Below are positions 42,639 through 50,979 of a DNA stretch of 64,000 bases, piece by piece (the first letter of the stretch is position 1; each line of letters starts with the position of its first letter). The notes beneath the pieces are model-generated. The model was not told the DNA's origin. It saw nothing but the letters and a program-made list of their open reading frames with translations, and made no database searches. Made by a program: the position numbers and the translations under genes. The DNA is from Actinocorallia sp039871655 (lineage in GTDB: Bacteria; Actinomycetota; Actinomycetes; Streptosporangiales; Streptosporangiaceae), in contig NZ_JBDPLZ010000009.1 in NCBI RefSeq assembly GCF_039871655.1, forward strand, positions 124,001 through 188,000. Reading direction: 5' to 3'.

Positions 42639-44255
42639 GTGGCCGAGCTCATCCGGGGGGCCAACGCCCCGCTGAGCGCCGCCGGGCTCACCGTCACCTG
42701 CTCCTGCGCGGCCCCGGTCGATCTGAGCGCGCTGCTCGTCGGCCGGGACCTGCGGGTGCGCTCGGACGCCGACCTGGTCTTCTACAACGCCCCCGAGGGG
42801 CCCGGCGTGCGCTGGTCGCAGGACGCGCTGGAGATCCACCTGCCGGCCGTCCCCTCCGACGTCCACGCCGTCCTGGTCGCGCTCAGCCTCGCCGACCACG
42901 CGCCGCTGTCGACGGTCCCGCCGCCGACGGTGCGGGTCGGGGACCACAGCTTCACCATCGACCGGCTGGCCGACGAGACCGCCCTGATCGCCCTGGAGCT
43001 GTACCGGCGCCAGGACTCCTGGAAGGTCAGGGCCGTCGGCCAGGGGTACGCGGCCGGGCTCGCGGCCCTGGTCACCGCGCACGGCGTCCAGGTGGACGAC
43101 CCCGGCCCTCCTCCGCCGGCCCCGCCCCGGGTCCAGCCGGAGCCGGACGGGCCGTCCCCTCTCTACGGAGCGCGGCCCCAGGGCGGCTCCGCCGTGCCCC
43201 CGCAGGCTCCGCCGCCGCCCGCCGAGACGCCCGGCCGCGGACCGGACGCCGGGCGAGTGCCGTTCACCGACCGGGCCTGGCTGGTCTGGGAGGACGCCAG
43301 CCGGTCGCTCGCCGCCTACCGGGCGTCGATGGACCACGCCCTGGTGATCAGGGAGGACGAGATCGGCGGCCGTGCCGCCCCGGGACGCTCCCAGCAGCTC
43401 ATGCAGGCCGCGACCGAGCGGCTGACCACCGACATGACCCAGCTGGCGGGGGAGCTGGCCGCGCACGAGGGCGTGGCGGGCGCCGAGCTGTCGTCCTTCG
43501 ACAGCCCCGCCTGGCTGACCTGGGAGCCGGGCGAGGAGCTCGGCGAGGGCCTGCTGCTGGGCCACCTCAACGCCGAGGAGATCACCACCCTCCGGATCCC
43601 GCTCGTCCTGCGCATGCCCTGGCGGCGCATGGTCTGGATCAACCGGGGCCTGACCCCGCACGATCCGGTGGCCTTCGCCTGGTCCCTGGTCACCCGGTTC
43701 TTCGCCGCGGTGCCCCCGGGCGTCTGCGGGCTGGACGTCGTCGACCCCACCGGCCTGTCGGGCGCGGGCTGGCTGCACGGGCTGCCGCCCGCCACGGTCA
43801 ACCTGCTGTGCGGCGGCGGGGTCGCCGCCGGCCGGGAGGCTGCCCACCGCCTGAGTCGGCTGATCGACCTCATCGACCTGCGGGCGGTCGGCGGCGACGA
43901 CTCGGCTCTGCTGCCAGGCGTGCCCCCCGTCCGGCTGCTGGTGGTCTTCGACGTGGGCGCGGCCCTGGAGGAGCACGGCGACCGGCTGATGCGGCTGGTC
44001 GAGGACGGACCGCGGCTGGGCGTCCCGGTGATCTGCGTGGAGACCGAGACCCCCACGGACGACTCGGTGCGGGCGCTGCGGATCAAGCAGTCGGGCCACA
44101 CCCTGCCGTCCGGCGAGGGGGTGCTGTCGGACGCCTGGGTCGGCGGCGACTGGATCCTCACCCCCGAGGTGCTCCCCGACGGCGCGGGCACCCGCCCGCC
44201 CGCGCTGCTGGGCCATGTCCTCAACGCCCACGGCCGGATCATCGAACGGGCATGA
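42639..44255 (+). CDS. TerD-like domain fused to a degenerate FtsK/SpoIIIE-like domain
   Basis: 538 residues, GTG start 3 nt after terD. Residues 1-150 are TerD-like (AAPVDLSALLVG, ADLVFYN, EIHLPAVPSDVHAVLVALSL). Residues 150-205 are a Pro-rich linker. The rest (about 205-538) resembles the FtsK/SpoIIIE-like domain of large actinobacterial proteins: VPPGVCGLDVVDPTGLSGAGW and PVRLLVVFDVGAALEEH, then LVEDGPRLGVPVICVETETP. No Walker A is present, so it is probably not an active ATPase. Assignment of the C-terminal half is by pattern and is the weaker part. Confidence 0.7.
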   Translation: MAELIRGANAPLSAAGLTVTCSCAAPVDLSALLVGRDLRVRSDADLVFYNAPEGPGVRWSQDALEIHLPAVPSDVHAVLVALSLADHAPLSTVPPPTVRVGDHSFTIDRLADETALIALELYRRQDSWKVRAVGQGYAAGLAALVTAHGVQVDDPGPPPPAPPRVQPEPDGPSPLYGARPQGGSAVPPQAPPPPAETPGRGPDAGRVPFTDRAWLVWEDASRSLAAYRASMDHALVIREDEIGGRAAPGRSQQLMQAATERLTTDMTQLAGELAAHEGVAGAELSSFDSPAWLTWEPGEELGEGLLLGHLNAEEITTLRIPLVLRMPWRRMVWINRGLTPHDPVAFAWSLVTRFFAAVPPGVCGLDVVDPTGLSGAGWLHGLPPATVNLLCGGGVAAGREAAHRLSRLIDLIDLRAVGGDDSALLPGVPPVRLLVVFDVGAALEEHGDRLMRLVEDGPRLGVPVICVETETPTDDSVRALRIKQSGHTLPSGEGVLSDAWVGGDWILTPEVLPDGAGTRPPALLGHVLNAHGRIIERA

Positions 44256-44256
44256 G

Positions 44257-44820
44257 ATGAGGCTCTTCGCGGCTCTCATTCCGTCCGAGGAGGCCCTGGA
44301 CGAGCTGGCCGAGGAGCTGGCCGAGGTCAGGGCCTCCTGGCCCGGCCTGCGCTGGATGAGCCGCGATCTGTGGCATGTGACGCTCGCCTTCTACGGGGAG
44401 GTCGACGAGGTCGGCCACCGGCTGCTCCTGCCGGGGCTGGAACGCGCGGCGGACCGCCCCGCCCTGGAACTGGCCTTCTCCGGCGCGGGCGCCTTCCCGC
44501 GGGGAGGATCCCGGTCCCGGGTGTTGTGGGCGGGGATCGAAGGGGACCTGCAGGCCCTCTCCGGGCTGGCCGGAGCCGTCGCGGAGGCGGGGGAGGCGGC
44601 AGGGGCGGAGGTGGACAGGTACCGCGCCTACCACGCGCACCTGACCCTGGCCCGCTCCCGTGTCCCGCGCGACCTGCGCCCGCTCGCCGAACGGCTGTCC
44701 GGTTTCGCGGGAGCCCCCTGGACGGCGGGGGAGATCCACCTCGTCCTCAGCCACCCGGGCGGCGGGCGCCGCGGCCTTCGCTACGAGTCCCTGGCGAACT
44801 GGCCCCTGCGGGAGCGCTGA
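44257..44820 (+). CDS. thpR: RNA 2',3'-cyclic phosphodiesterase (2H family)
   Basis: 187 residues. Both 2H-phosphoesterase motifs are present: HVTLAF (His near 40) and HLTLAR (His near 128). The N-terminus RLFAALIPSEEALDELAEEL is the family pattern. It opens 2',3'-cyclic phosphates on RNA. Its ATG starts 1 nt after the TerD-fusion stop, so it is in the Ter operon and translated with it. Confidence 0.93.
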   Translation: MRLFAALIPSEEALDELAEELAEVRASWPGLRWMSRDLWHVTLAFYGEVDEVGHRLLLPGLERAADRPALELAFSGAGAFPRGGSRSRVLWAGIEGDLQALSGLAGAVAEAGEAAGAEVDRYRAYHAHLTLARSRVPRDLRPLAERLSGFAGAPWTAGEIHLVLSHPGGGRRGLRYESLANWPLRER

Positions 44821-44829
44821 CCGGCCGGG

Positions 44830-46689
44830 TCAGATCTCCGGAGGCGCGGCGGAGCCGCCGCGGTCCGGCGGCCCCCAGGGCAGCCCGTACTTCTCGCAGG
44901 CCCTGCGCAGCTCGGACAGGTCGGGCGCGAACGTCACCCGGCGCAGCACCCGCCCGCCGGGGCTCCACACCACCAGCCGGGGGACCCCCTCGGCCGAGTG
45001 GTCGATGCCGACCCCCCCGACGGTCTCCCGGCGCAGGCTCCAGTCGGTCCGGCCCAGCCGGGTCACCGAGGCGATGCCGTGCGCCGACACCCGCAGCTGG
45101 GAGCGGTTGCGGTCATGCAGCCAGGACCCGGCCAGCCCGGCCAGCAGCCCGCCCGGCACCGACCAGGCGAGCACCGCGCCGAACCCGGTGAACAGCCAGG
45201 CCGCGGTCATCGCCACCAGCAGGCAGATCGCCGACGTGACCCCGTACCCCCACAGGCGCGAGCGCGCGGTGGCGTCCAGCAGGGCGCCGGGCCCCGCCTC
45301 GGGGACGGGCGGCGGCACCGGGTCCTCGGCGGCGAGGGTGGAGACCGCGCCGTGGAAGGCCGCGCTCAGATAGGCCTCGTACTCGGCGTCCGTCACCGGG
45401 AGACCCGCGTTGCGGGCCTTCTCCCGCAGGTCCGTGCGGGCGATGCGCAGCGCCTTGAGCGGGGCGGTCAGGAACTCCTCGCCCTCGTTGTCGTACACCC
45501 GCAGCCAGGCGTGGCCGTCGACGGTCAGCAGCTCGATGACGCCGATCCGGTCGGCGGGCATCTTGAGCATGACGTCCCCGGCCATGTCGGCCCAGCCCAG
45601 GCCGTCCTCGCCGACGACGAGCCGTCCCCCCGGCACCTGGGAGAAGATCTCCGGCAGCCCCTCCAGGCCGTACTCCGACGGCTTGGGCGAGGCGGGCGCG
45701 GTCGAGATCACCTTGTAGCCGTGCTCGTCGAGGGTGTGCGCCAGCTGGAACTCGTCGACGCCCCGGGCGTGCAGGTACCGCAGCACCCGCAGCCGGTGGT
45801 CGAAGACCACGGCCGTCAGCGGGGCGTAGTCCGGCTCCCCGGTCATCGCGTCGAGTTCGGGCCCGGGGCCCAGCAGGATCGCCCCGATCGAGGAGGCGGG
45901 CAGCCCCTGCACCGCCTCGGCGGAGATCGTCCAGCGCACCGGGGCGGTCCGGCGCAGCCTGCGCCGGACCGCCAGCAGCACGACGGATCCGGCCAGCGCC
46001 CACAGCCCGGCGCCGAACCGCGAGGCCGGAGTGGGGGTGCCCTGCACCGCGGCCAGCACCACCATCAGCCAGGCGGGCACGACCGCGGCGGCGCCCAGCA
46101 GCACCAGCCGCAACCGCGCCGAACGCCGGACCCGGGAGGCGAGGACGACCGGCTCGCCCCTGGTCTCGGCGGGCTCCACGACCGCGGCCATGAGGGACGC
46201 CTCGACGTCCAGGTAGTCCTGCTCCTCGTCGGGGTCGGGCGCGAAGTCGCCGTCGACCACCCTGATGCCCAGGCCGAGCCGACGCGCGGTCACGAAGAAC
46301 GCGTGCGGCTCGAACCCCATCTCCGGCAGCGTCCCCAGCTGGGTGGTGCCGAACTTGTGGTGGACGGTCAGCACCAGTTCGTCGGCGCTGATCGACAGCT
46401 CCTGTATGCGGCCGGGGGAGTAACCCTGCAGGACGCGGCCGTTCCGGTCGACCAGCTCCAGGCCGTCCGGCGACAGCCGCCAGGACGGGCCGGGCCGGGG
46501 GCCGGGGACGATCAGGGGCAGCGCGGCGAAGCCGAGGACGAGGGCAGCCCACAGCCAGGGCGGGCTCAACGGGACGAACGCAAAGGCGAGGGCCAGCAGG
46601 GAGAAGGGCGCGCCGCCCGGCGGGCGTCGGCCCTCAGCCCTCAGGCCGACGAGCTCGTGGTCCACAGGAGGAATAGTGACACGCTCCAC
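44830..46689 (-). CDS. Large membrane protein with repeated PH-like segments, function unknown
   Basis: 619 residues. Hydrophobic pairs lie at about 28-62, 195-245 and 490-530, each followed by a beta-rich soluble part. The first and last soluble parts share a PH-like pattern (WRLSPDGLELVDRNGRVLQGYSPGRIQELS and LRVSAHGIASVTRLGRTDWSLRRETVGGV). The GTG start lies directly after the stop of the next gene upstream, so the two are coupled. It is the last gene of the serC operon. No family name recognised. Confidence 0.75.
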   Translation of the reverse strand: MERVTIPPVDHELVGLRAEGRRPPGGAPFSLLALAFAFVPLSPPWLWAALVLGFAALPLIVPGPRPGPSWRLSPDGLELVDRNGRVLQGYSPGRIQELSISADELVLTVHHKFGTTQLGTLPEMGFEPHAFFVTARRLGLGIRVVDGDFAPDPDEEQDYLDVEASLMAAVVEPAETRGEPVVLASRVRRSARLRLVLLGAAAVVPAWLMVVLAAVQGTPTPASRFGAGLWALAGSVVLLAVRRRLRRTAPVRWTISAEAVQGLPASSIGAILLGPGPELDAMTGEPDYAPLTAVVFDHRLRVLRYLHARGVDEFQLAHTLDEHGYKVISTAPASPKPSEYGLEGLPEIFSQVPGGRLVVGEDGLGWADMAGDVMLKMPADRIGVIELLTVDGHAWLRVYDNEGEEFLTAPLKALRIARTDLREKARNAGLPVTDAEYEAYLSAAFHGAVSTLAAEDPVPPPVPEAGPGALLDATARSRLWGYGVTSAICLLVAMTAAWLFTGFGAVLAWSVPGGLLAGLAGSWLHDRNRSQLRVSAHGIASVTRLGRTDWSLRRETVGGVGIDHSAEGVPRLVVWSPGGRVLRRVTFAPDLSELRRACEKYGLPWGPPDRGGSAAPPEI

Positions 46690-47658
46690 TCACTTTCGTC
46701 TGCGGCTGTAGGCGACCGCCGCCACCACCGCACCCACGACGACGAACAATCCGAGCCCCCGGTTAGTTCCGGGGCTTTCCGATTCGTTATCCGGTTCGTT
46801 GTCCGGCGGCTCGCCGGACGCCGGCGAGGACTTCCCCGGCGCGGGGGCGGGCAGCGCCTCCTCGGGGAGCGGCACCCGCCAGACCCGGCGGTCCTCGCCC
46901 TCGGAACTGATGAGGAGGGCGCGCCCGTCGGGGGTGTAGGTGATCGCCTCGCCCTGCTCCTGCGAGGGCAGGGACATCAGGGTGATCTGCTCGTCCGGGG
47001 CTCGGTAGAGCGTCGCGGAGAAGTAACCGCGGATGACGAAGGAGCTGCCGTCCGGCGCGTAGGCGCCGTCGGTGGCGAAGGAGTGCGCGGAGCCGACCGG
47101 TCTCAGGACGTTCGTGCGGGCGGAGCTGAGCTTGCGGGGCGCCCGGTAGAGCCGCCCGGCCCCGAACGCCTTGGAGGCGACGTAGAGCCGGTTGTCCCTG
47201 GGGTCGATGAGGATCGACTCGGCGTCGCGGGCACCGTCGGAGTAGGTGAAGCGGAAGGCGGTGGCCTGGAGCGTCCGGGACTTCATCCGGTCCGGTTCGC
47301 GGACCCGGTAGACGGTCACGTACGGCCAGGCGCCCTTGAGGTTGTCGCCGATGTCGGCGATGTAGAGGGCGGGCCGTCCCGCCTCGTCACGGCCCGGGGC
47401 GATGCCCTCCCAGTCCCGGGCGGTGGCCCCGGCGATGGTGAAGACGGCCTTCGTGCGGCCCGAGGAGTCCACCGCGAAGATCTGCGGGGCCCCGTCGGAG
47501 TCGTTGTGGGTGTAGACGATCCCGGGATGCCTCGAGGAGGCGGCCAGCCCGGACGACTCGGTGATCGAGCTGTCCTGGAGGGTGAAGGCCACCTGAGCGT
47601 CGCCGCCGCCCCCCAGGGGGAGGACGGCGGCGAGCACCAGTGAGGTCATCTGGCTCAC
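46690..47658 (-). CDS. Secreted/anchored beta-propeller-like protein
   Basis: 322 residues. A weak signal (MTSLVLAAVLPLGGGGDA) precedes repeated blade-like segments (GRPALYIADIGDN, RDNRLYVASKAFGAG, APDGSSFVIRGYFSATLYR, TPDGRALLISSEGEDRRVWR), an esterase-like/six-bladed propeller pattern. Residues 265-295 are a Pro/Glu/Ser linker, and the protein ends with one membrane segment and RRRK, so the propeller should face out. GTG overlaps the stop of the 29-residue peptide gene (GTGA). Confidence 0.8.
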   Translation of the reverse strand: MSQMTSLVLAAVLPLGGGGDAQVAFTLQDSSITESSGLAASSRHPGIVYTHNDSDGAPQIFAVDSSGRTKAVFTIAGATARDWEGIAPGRDEAGRPALYIADIGDNLKGAWPYVTVYRVREPDRMKSRTLQATAFRFTYSDGARDAESILIDPRDNRLYVASKAFGAGRLYRAPRKLSSARTNVLRPVGSAHSFATDGAYAPDGSSFVIRGYFSATLYRAPDEQITLMSLPSQEQGEAITYTPDGRALLISSEGEDRRVWRVPLPEEALPAPAPGKSSPASGEPPDNEPDNESESPGTNRGLGLFVVVGAVVAAVAYSRRRK

Positions 47659-47744
47659 TGCAGCAGCGTTCCCACGATCACGGCCACTACGAGCAGGATC
47701 AGGATCGTCGGCAGCAGCCAGCGGGTGGGACGGTACACGTTCAT
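47655..47744 (-). CDS. 29-residue single-pass membrane peptide
   Basis: ATG at 47744 encodes MNVYRPTRWLLPTILILLVV followed by AVIVGTLLQ and a TGA at 47655-47657. The peptide is a short basic head plus one hydrophobic helix. Its stop overlaps the GTG of the propeller gene by 4 nt (GTGA), the same coupling seen across the window, which supports it as real. It lies 52 nt after serC in the same direction. Too short for automatic gene finders. Confidence 0.65.
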   Translation of the reverse strand: MNVYRPTRWLLPTILILLVVAVIVGTLLQ

Positions 47745-47796
47745 GAGCCTATTGCGGGGTCCGGACTGCCCATGCCGGGGCCGGAGGTGGCGCCTC

Positions 47797-48915
47797 TCAC
47801 CCGTTCAGGCGTTCGACCACGTAGTCGACGCAGGTGGTGAGCGCCTCGACGTCGGCCGGGTCGATCGCCGGGAACATGCCGATGCGCAGCTGGTTGCGGC
47901 CCAGCTTGCGGTAGGGCTCGGTGTCGACGATGCCGTTGGCGCGCAGCACCTTGGCGATCGCGGCGGCGTCGACGCCCTCGGCGAAGTCGATCGTGCCGAC
48001 GACCTGGGAGCGCTGCGCCGGGTCGGCCACGAACGGGGCGGCGACCTGGGACTTCTCGGCCCAGCCGTACAGCCGGGAGGCGGAGTCGGCGGTGCGCGAG
48101 GTGGTCCAGGCCAGGCCGCCGTTCTTGTTCATCCACTCGATCTGCTCGGCGAAGAGCAGCGCGGTGGCCACGGCGGGGGTGTTGTACGTCTGGTCCTTGG
48201 AGGAGTTGTCCACCACGGTCGTGAGGTTGAAGAACTCGGGGATGTAGCGGCCCGAGGAGGCGATCTCGTCGATCCGGGCGAGGGCCTTGGGCGAGACCAG
48301 GGCGACCCACAGGCCGCCGTCGGCGGCGAAGCACTTCTGCGGCGCGAAGTAGTACACGTCGGTCTCGGAGACGTCGACCGGCAGGCCGCCCGCGCCGGAG
48401 GTGGCGTCCACCATGACCAGCGAGTCGTCCTCGACGACACGCTTGATCGGCATCGCGACGCCGGTGGAGGTCTCGTTGTGGGTGAGCGCGTAGACGTCCA
48501 CGCCCTCCTCGGCGACCGGCACCGGGTGGGTGCCCGGGTCGCTGGAGACCTTGGTCGGCTCGTCCAGCCACGGGGCGCCGGAGACGACCTTGGCGAACTT
48601 CGAGGAGAACTCGCCGAAGGTGACGTGCTGGGACTTCTGGCGCACCAGGCCGAAGGCGGCGGCGTCCCAGAAGGCGGTGGTGCCGCCGTTGCTGATCAGG
48701 ACCTCGTATCCGGAGGGCAGCTGGAACAGGTCGCCCAGCCCGGAGCGGATCCTGCCGAACAGCGACTTCACCGGCTTCTGCCGGTGCGAGGTGCCCATGT
48801 AGGTGCTGCCGGAGTCGTACAGCGCCTGCAGCTGCTCGGGGCGGACCTTGGACGGGCCGCAGCCGAAGCGGCCGTCGGCGGGCTTGATCTCTGCGGGGAT
48901 GACGATGTCGCTCAC
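47797..48915 (-). CDS. serC: Phosphoserine aminotransferase
   Basis: 372 residues of the actinobacterial SerC type: FGCGPSKVRPEQLQALYDSG, the PLP Lys in YYFAPQKCFAADGGLWVALV and SSKDQTYNTPAVATALL. It makes phosphoserine, and can also serve the PLP pathway, which fits pdxH two genes upstream. GTG start 48915 (VSDIVIPAEIKPADG). It lies 11 nt after the MFS gene, in one leftward operon. Confidence 0.96.
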   Translation of the reverse strand: MSDIVIPAEIKPADGRFGCGPSKVRPEQLQALYDSGSTYMGTSHRQKPVKSLFGRIRSGLGDLFQLPSGYEVLISNGGTTAFWDAAAFGLVRQKSQHVTFGEFSSKFAKVVSGAPWLDEPTKVSSDPGTHPVPVAEEGVDVYALTHNETSTGVAMPIKRVVEDDSLVMVDATSGAGGLPVDVSETDVYYFAPQKCFAADGGLWVALVSPKALARIDEIASSGRYIPEFFNLTTVVDNSSKDQTYNTPAVATALLFAEQIEWMNKNGGLAWTTSRTADSASRLYGWAEKSQVAAPFVADPAQRSQVVGTIDFAEGVDAAAIAKVLRANGIVDTEPYRKLGRNQLRIGMFPAIDPADVEALTTCVDYVVERLNG

Positions 48916-48926
48916 ATTGGGAAAGC

Positions 48927-50201
48927 CTACGTGACCTGCTCGGAAGATCGTTCCTCCGGTCCGGGATGTGGGACGCCGGGCCGGTAGCGCAGCAGGGCGG
49001 GGGAGGCCAGGCCCGCCAGGACGACGAGGACCGCGCAGGCCAGGCCGCCGAGCACCCAGGCGGTGCCCGCGCCGAAGGCCACGGCCGTGATCCCGGCGCG
49101 CAGGTCGCCCAGCCGCGGCCCGCCGGCGACGACCACGGTGAACACGCCCTGGATCCGGCCGCGCATCTCGTCCGGCGCGTAGGTCTGCAGGATCGTGGTC
49201 CGGAAGACCGCCGAGACCAGGTCGGCCGCGCCGCCCAGGGCCAGCAGCGCCACCGCGGCCCACAGCGAGTGCTGCAGCCCGGCCAGGGCCACCGCCAGGC
49301 CCCACAGGACGATCGAGACGATCAGGGCCAGGCCCTGCCGCCTGACCCGGCCGATCCAGCCGGAGAACAGCCCTCCCAGGACCGCGCCGATGCCGATCGC
49401 GGCGAACAGCCAGCCGACCGCGGACTCGCCGCCGAACCGGGTGTCGGCCAGTTCGGGGAAGAGGGCGCGGGGCATCGCGACGCCCATGGCGATGATGTCG
49501 ACCACGAACGACATCATCAGGACCGGCTGGGTCCACAGGAAGCGCAGCCCGTCCAGGACGGAGCGCAGGCCGGGTGCGCCGCGGACCTCCTCGGGGCCGC
49601 CGACCGGGGGGATCGACGGCAGTTTGAAGGCGGCCCAGAGCATGACGGTGAACAGGACCGCGTCGAGGGCGTAGGCCCAGGAGTAGTCCCAGCGGGTGAG
49701 GATCAGCCCGGCCAGCAGCGGCCCGCCGAGGGTGGCGGCCTGGCTGAAGGTGTAGCTGAGGTTGTTGGCGGCGGGGATCTCCTCGACGCTGAACAGCCGG
49801 GGCACGATCGCGCCGCGGGTCGGCGAGGAGATAGCGAAGCCGGTGGACTGCAGCGCCACCACGGCCATGAGCAGCCAGAGCAGCTCCAGGCCGAGGACGG
49901 CCTGGGCGAGGAGGCCGAGGGTGGCGATCCAGGTCAGCAGCGAGGAGAGGAACAGCAGCCTGCGCCGGTCCATGTGGTCGGCGACGGCGCCGCCCCACAG
50001 GCCGAAGACGATCAGCGGCACCAGGTTGACCACGCCCAGGACGCCGACCCAGAAGGAGGACCCGGTCATCTGGTAGACCTGCACGGGCACGGCCACCGAG
50101 GTGATCTGGAAGCCGGTGAAGGAGACGCCGTGCCCGATCCACAGCCGCCGGTAGGCGGGGTTGCGCAGGGGTGTGGTGTCGAGCAGCAGTCGTTTGCTCA
50201 T
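48927..50201 (-). CDS. MFS transporter (DHA3/EntS-like)
   Basis: 424 residues, 12 membrane segments. LRNPAYRRLWIGHGVSFTGFQITSVAVPVQVYQ, motif ADHMDRRRLLFLS and SSPTRGAIVPRLFSVEE put it in the same branch as the MarR-linked exporter at 40778. Its ATG overlaps the pdxH stop by 4 nt, placing an exporter between two PLP-related genes. Substrate unknown. Confidence 0.9.
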   Translation of the reverse strand: MSKRLLLDTTPLRNPAYRRLWIGHGVSFTGFQITSVAVPVQVYQMTGSSFWVGVLGVVNLVPLIVFGLWGGAVADHMDRRRLLFLSSLLTWIATLGLLAQAVLGLELLWLLMAVVALQSTGFAISSPTRGAIVPRLFSVEEIPAANNLSYTFSQAATLGGPLLAGLILTRWDYSWAYALDAVLFTVMLWAAFKLPSIPPVGGPEEVRGAPGLRSVLDGLRFLWTQPVLMMSFVVDIIAMGVAMPRALFPELADTRFGGESAVGWLFAAIGIGAVLGGLFSGWIGRVRRQGLALIVSIVLWGLAVALAGLQHSLWAAVALLALGGAADLVSAVFRTTILQTYAPDEMRGRIQGVFTVVVAGGPRLGDLRAGITAVAFGAGTAWVLGGLACAVLVVLAGLASPALLRYRPGVPHPGPEERSSEQVT

Positions 50202-50878
50202 GGGGCGAGGCGCTCCCGTAGCCAGTGGTCCGGGGGTCCGGTCTCCCGGGTGTAGCGCAGCCGGTCGTGCAGCCGGTCGGGCCGGCCCTGCCAGAACTCC
50301 ACCGAGTCGGGGATCACCCGGTAGCCGCCCCAGAAGTCGGGCACCGGGACGCTGTCCGGTTCTGGCCATTTTAGGGTCAATTTTGAGAAGCGGTCCTCCA
50401 GCTCCTCCCGGCCGGAGACCACCGAGGACTGCCGGGACGCCCAGGCGCCGATCTGGGAGCCGTAGGGACGGGAGCGGAAGTAGGCGGCGGACTCCTCCTC
50501 GGGCAGCCTCTCGACCCGGCCCATGACGATCACTTGCCGCTGCAGCGGATGCCAGAGGAAGAGCAGGCTCGCCCAGGGGTTCTCCGCCAGGTCCCGGCCC
50601 TTGCGCGAGGCGTGGTTGGTGAAGAACTGAAAACCGTCCTCCTTGAACCCCTTGAGGAGAACGGTGCGGGCCCGCGGCTGTCCGTCCGCCGAGGCGGTGG
50701 CCAGGACCATGGCGTTGGGGTCGGGCAGCCCCGCGTTCACCGCGTCCGCGAACCAGTCGGTGAACAGGGCCAGAGGCTCGGAGGGCGCGGACTCCTCGGT
50801 GAGCGCCCCCCTCTCGTATGAGATTCTCAGGGCTGCTGGGTCAGTTGGAAGGCGATCCACAGTGGTCAAGCTTTTCAC
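50198..50878 (-). CDS. pdxH: Pyridoxamine/pyridoxine 5'-phosphate oxidase
   Basis: 226 residues from GTG 50878 (family length about 220). FMN- and PLP-site motifs are RARTVLLKGFKEDGFQFFTNHASRKGRDL and the C-terminal PVPDFWGGYRVIPDSVEFWQGRPDRLHDRLRY (by parts). It produces PLP, the cofactor of Alr and SerC in this window. The frame is open 20 codons further, but that sequence lies in the citrate-synthase promoter region. Confidence 0.94.
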   Translation of the reverse strand: MKSLTTVDRLPTDPAALRISYERGALTEESAPSEPLALFTDWFADAVNAGLPDPNAMVLATASADGQPRARTVLLKGFKEDGFQFFTNHASRKGRDLAENPWASLLFLWHPLQRQVIVMGRVERLPEEESAAYFRSRPYGSQIGAWASRQSSVVSGREELEDRFSKLTLKWPEPDSVPVPDFWGGYRVIPDSVEFWQGRPDRLHDRLRYTRETGPPDHWLRERLAP

Positions 50879-50885
50879 CTGCCCC

Positions 50886-50914
50886 TGGAACCCAAGTGAC
50901 CCCCCTGGGATACT
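50886..50914 (+). promoter_or_regulatory. Candidate promoter for citrate synthase
   Basis: TGGAAC (50886-50891) and GATACT (50909-50914) are 17 nt apart in the gap between divergent pdxH and the citrate synthase gene. The -10 is good (5 of 6 to TATACT-like), the -35 poor, so it may depend on an alternative sigma factor. Confidence 0.3.
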
Positions 50915-50979
50915 GGTGGGTAATCGAGCACGGTTCAATGCATGGCGACCGACCGCAGGGGAACCGAAAGGCAGGCCGT

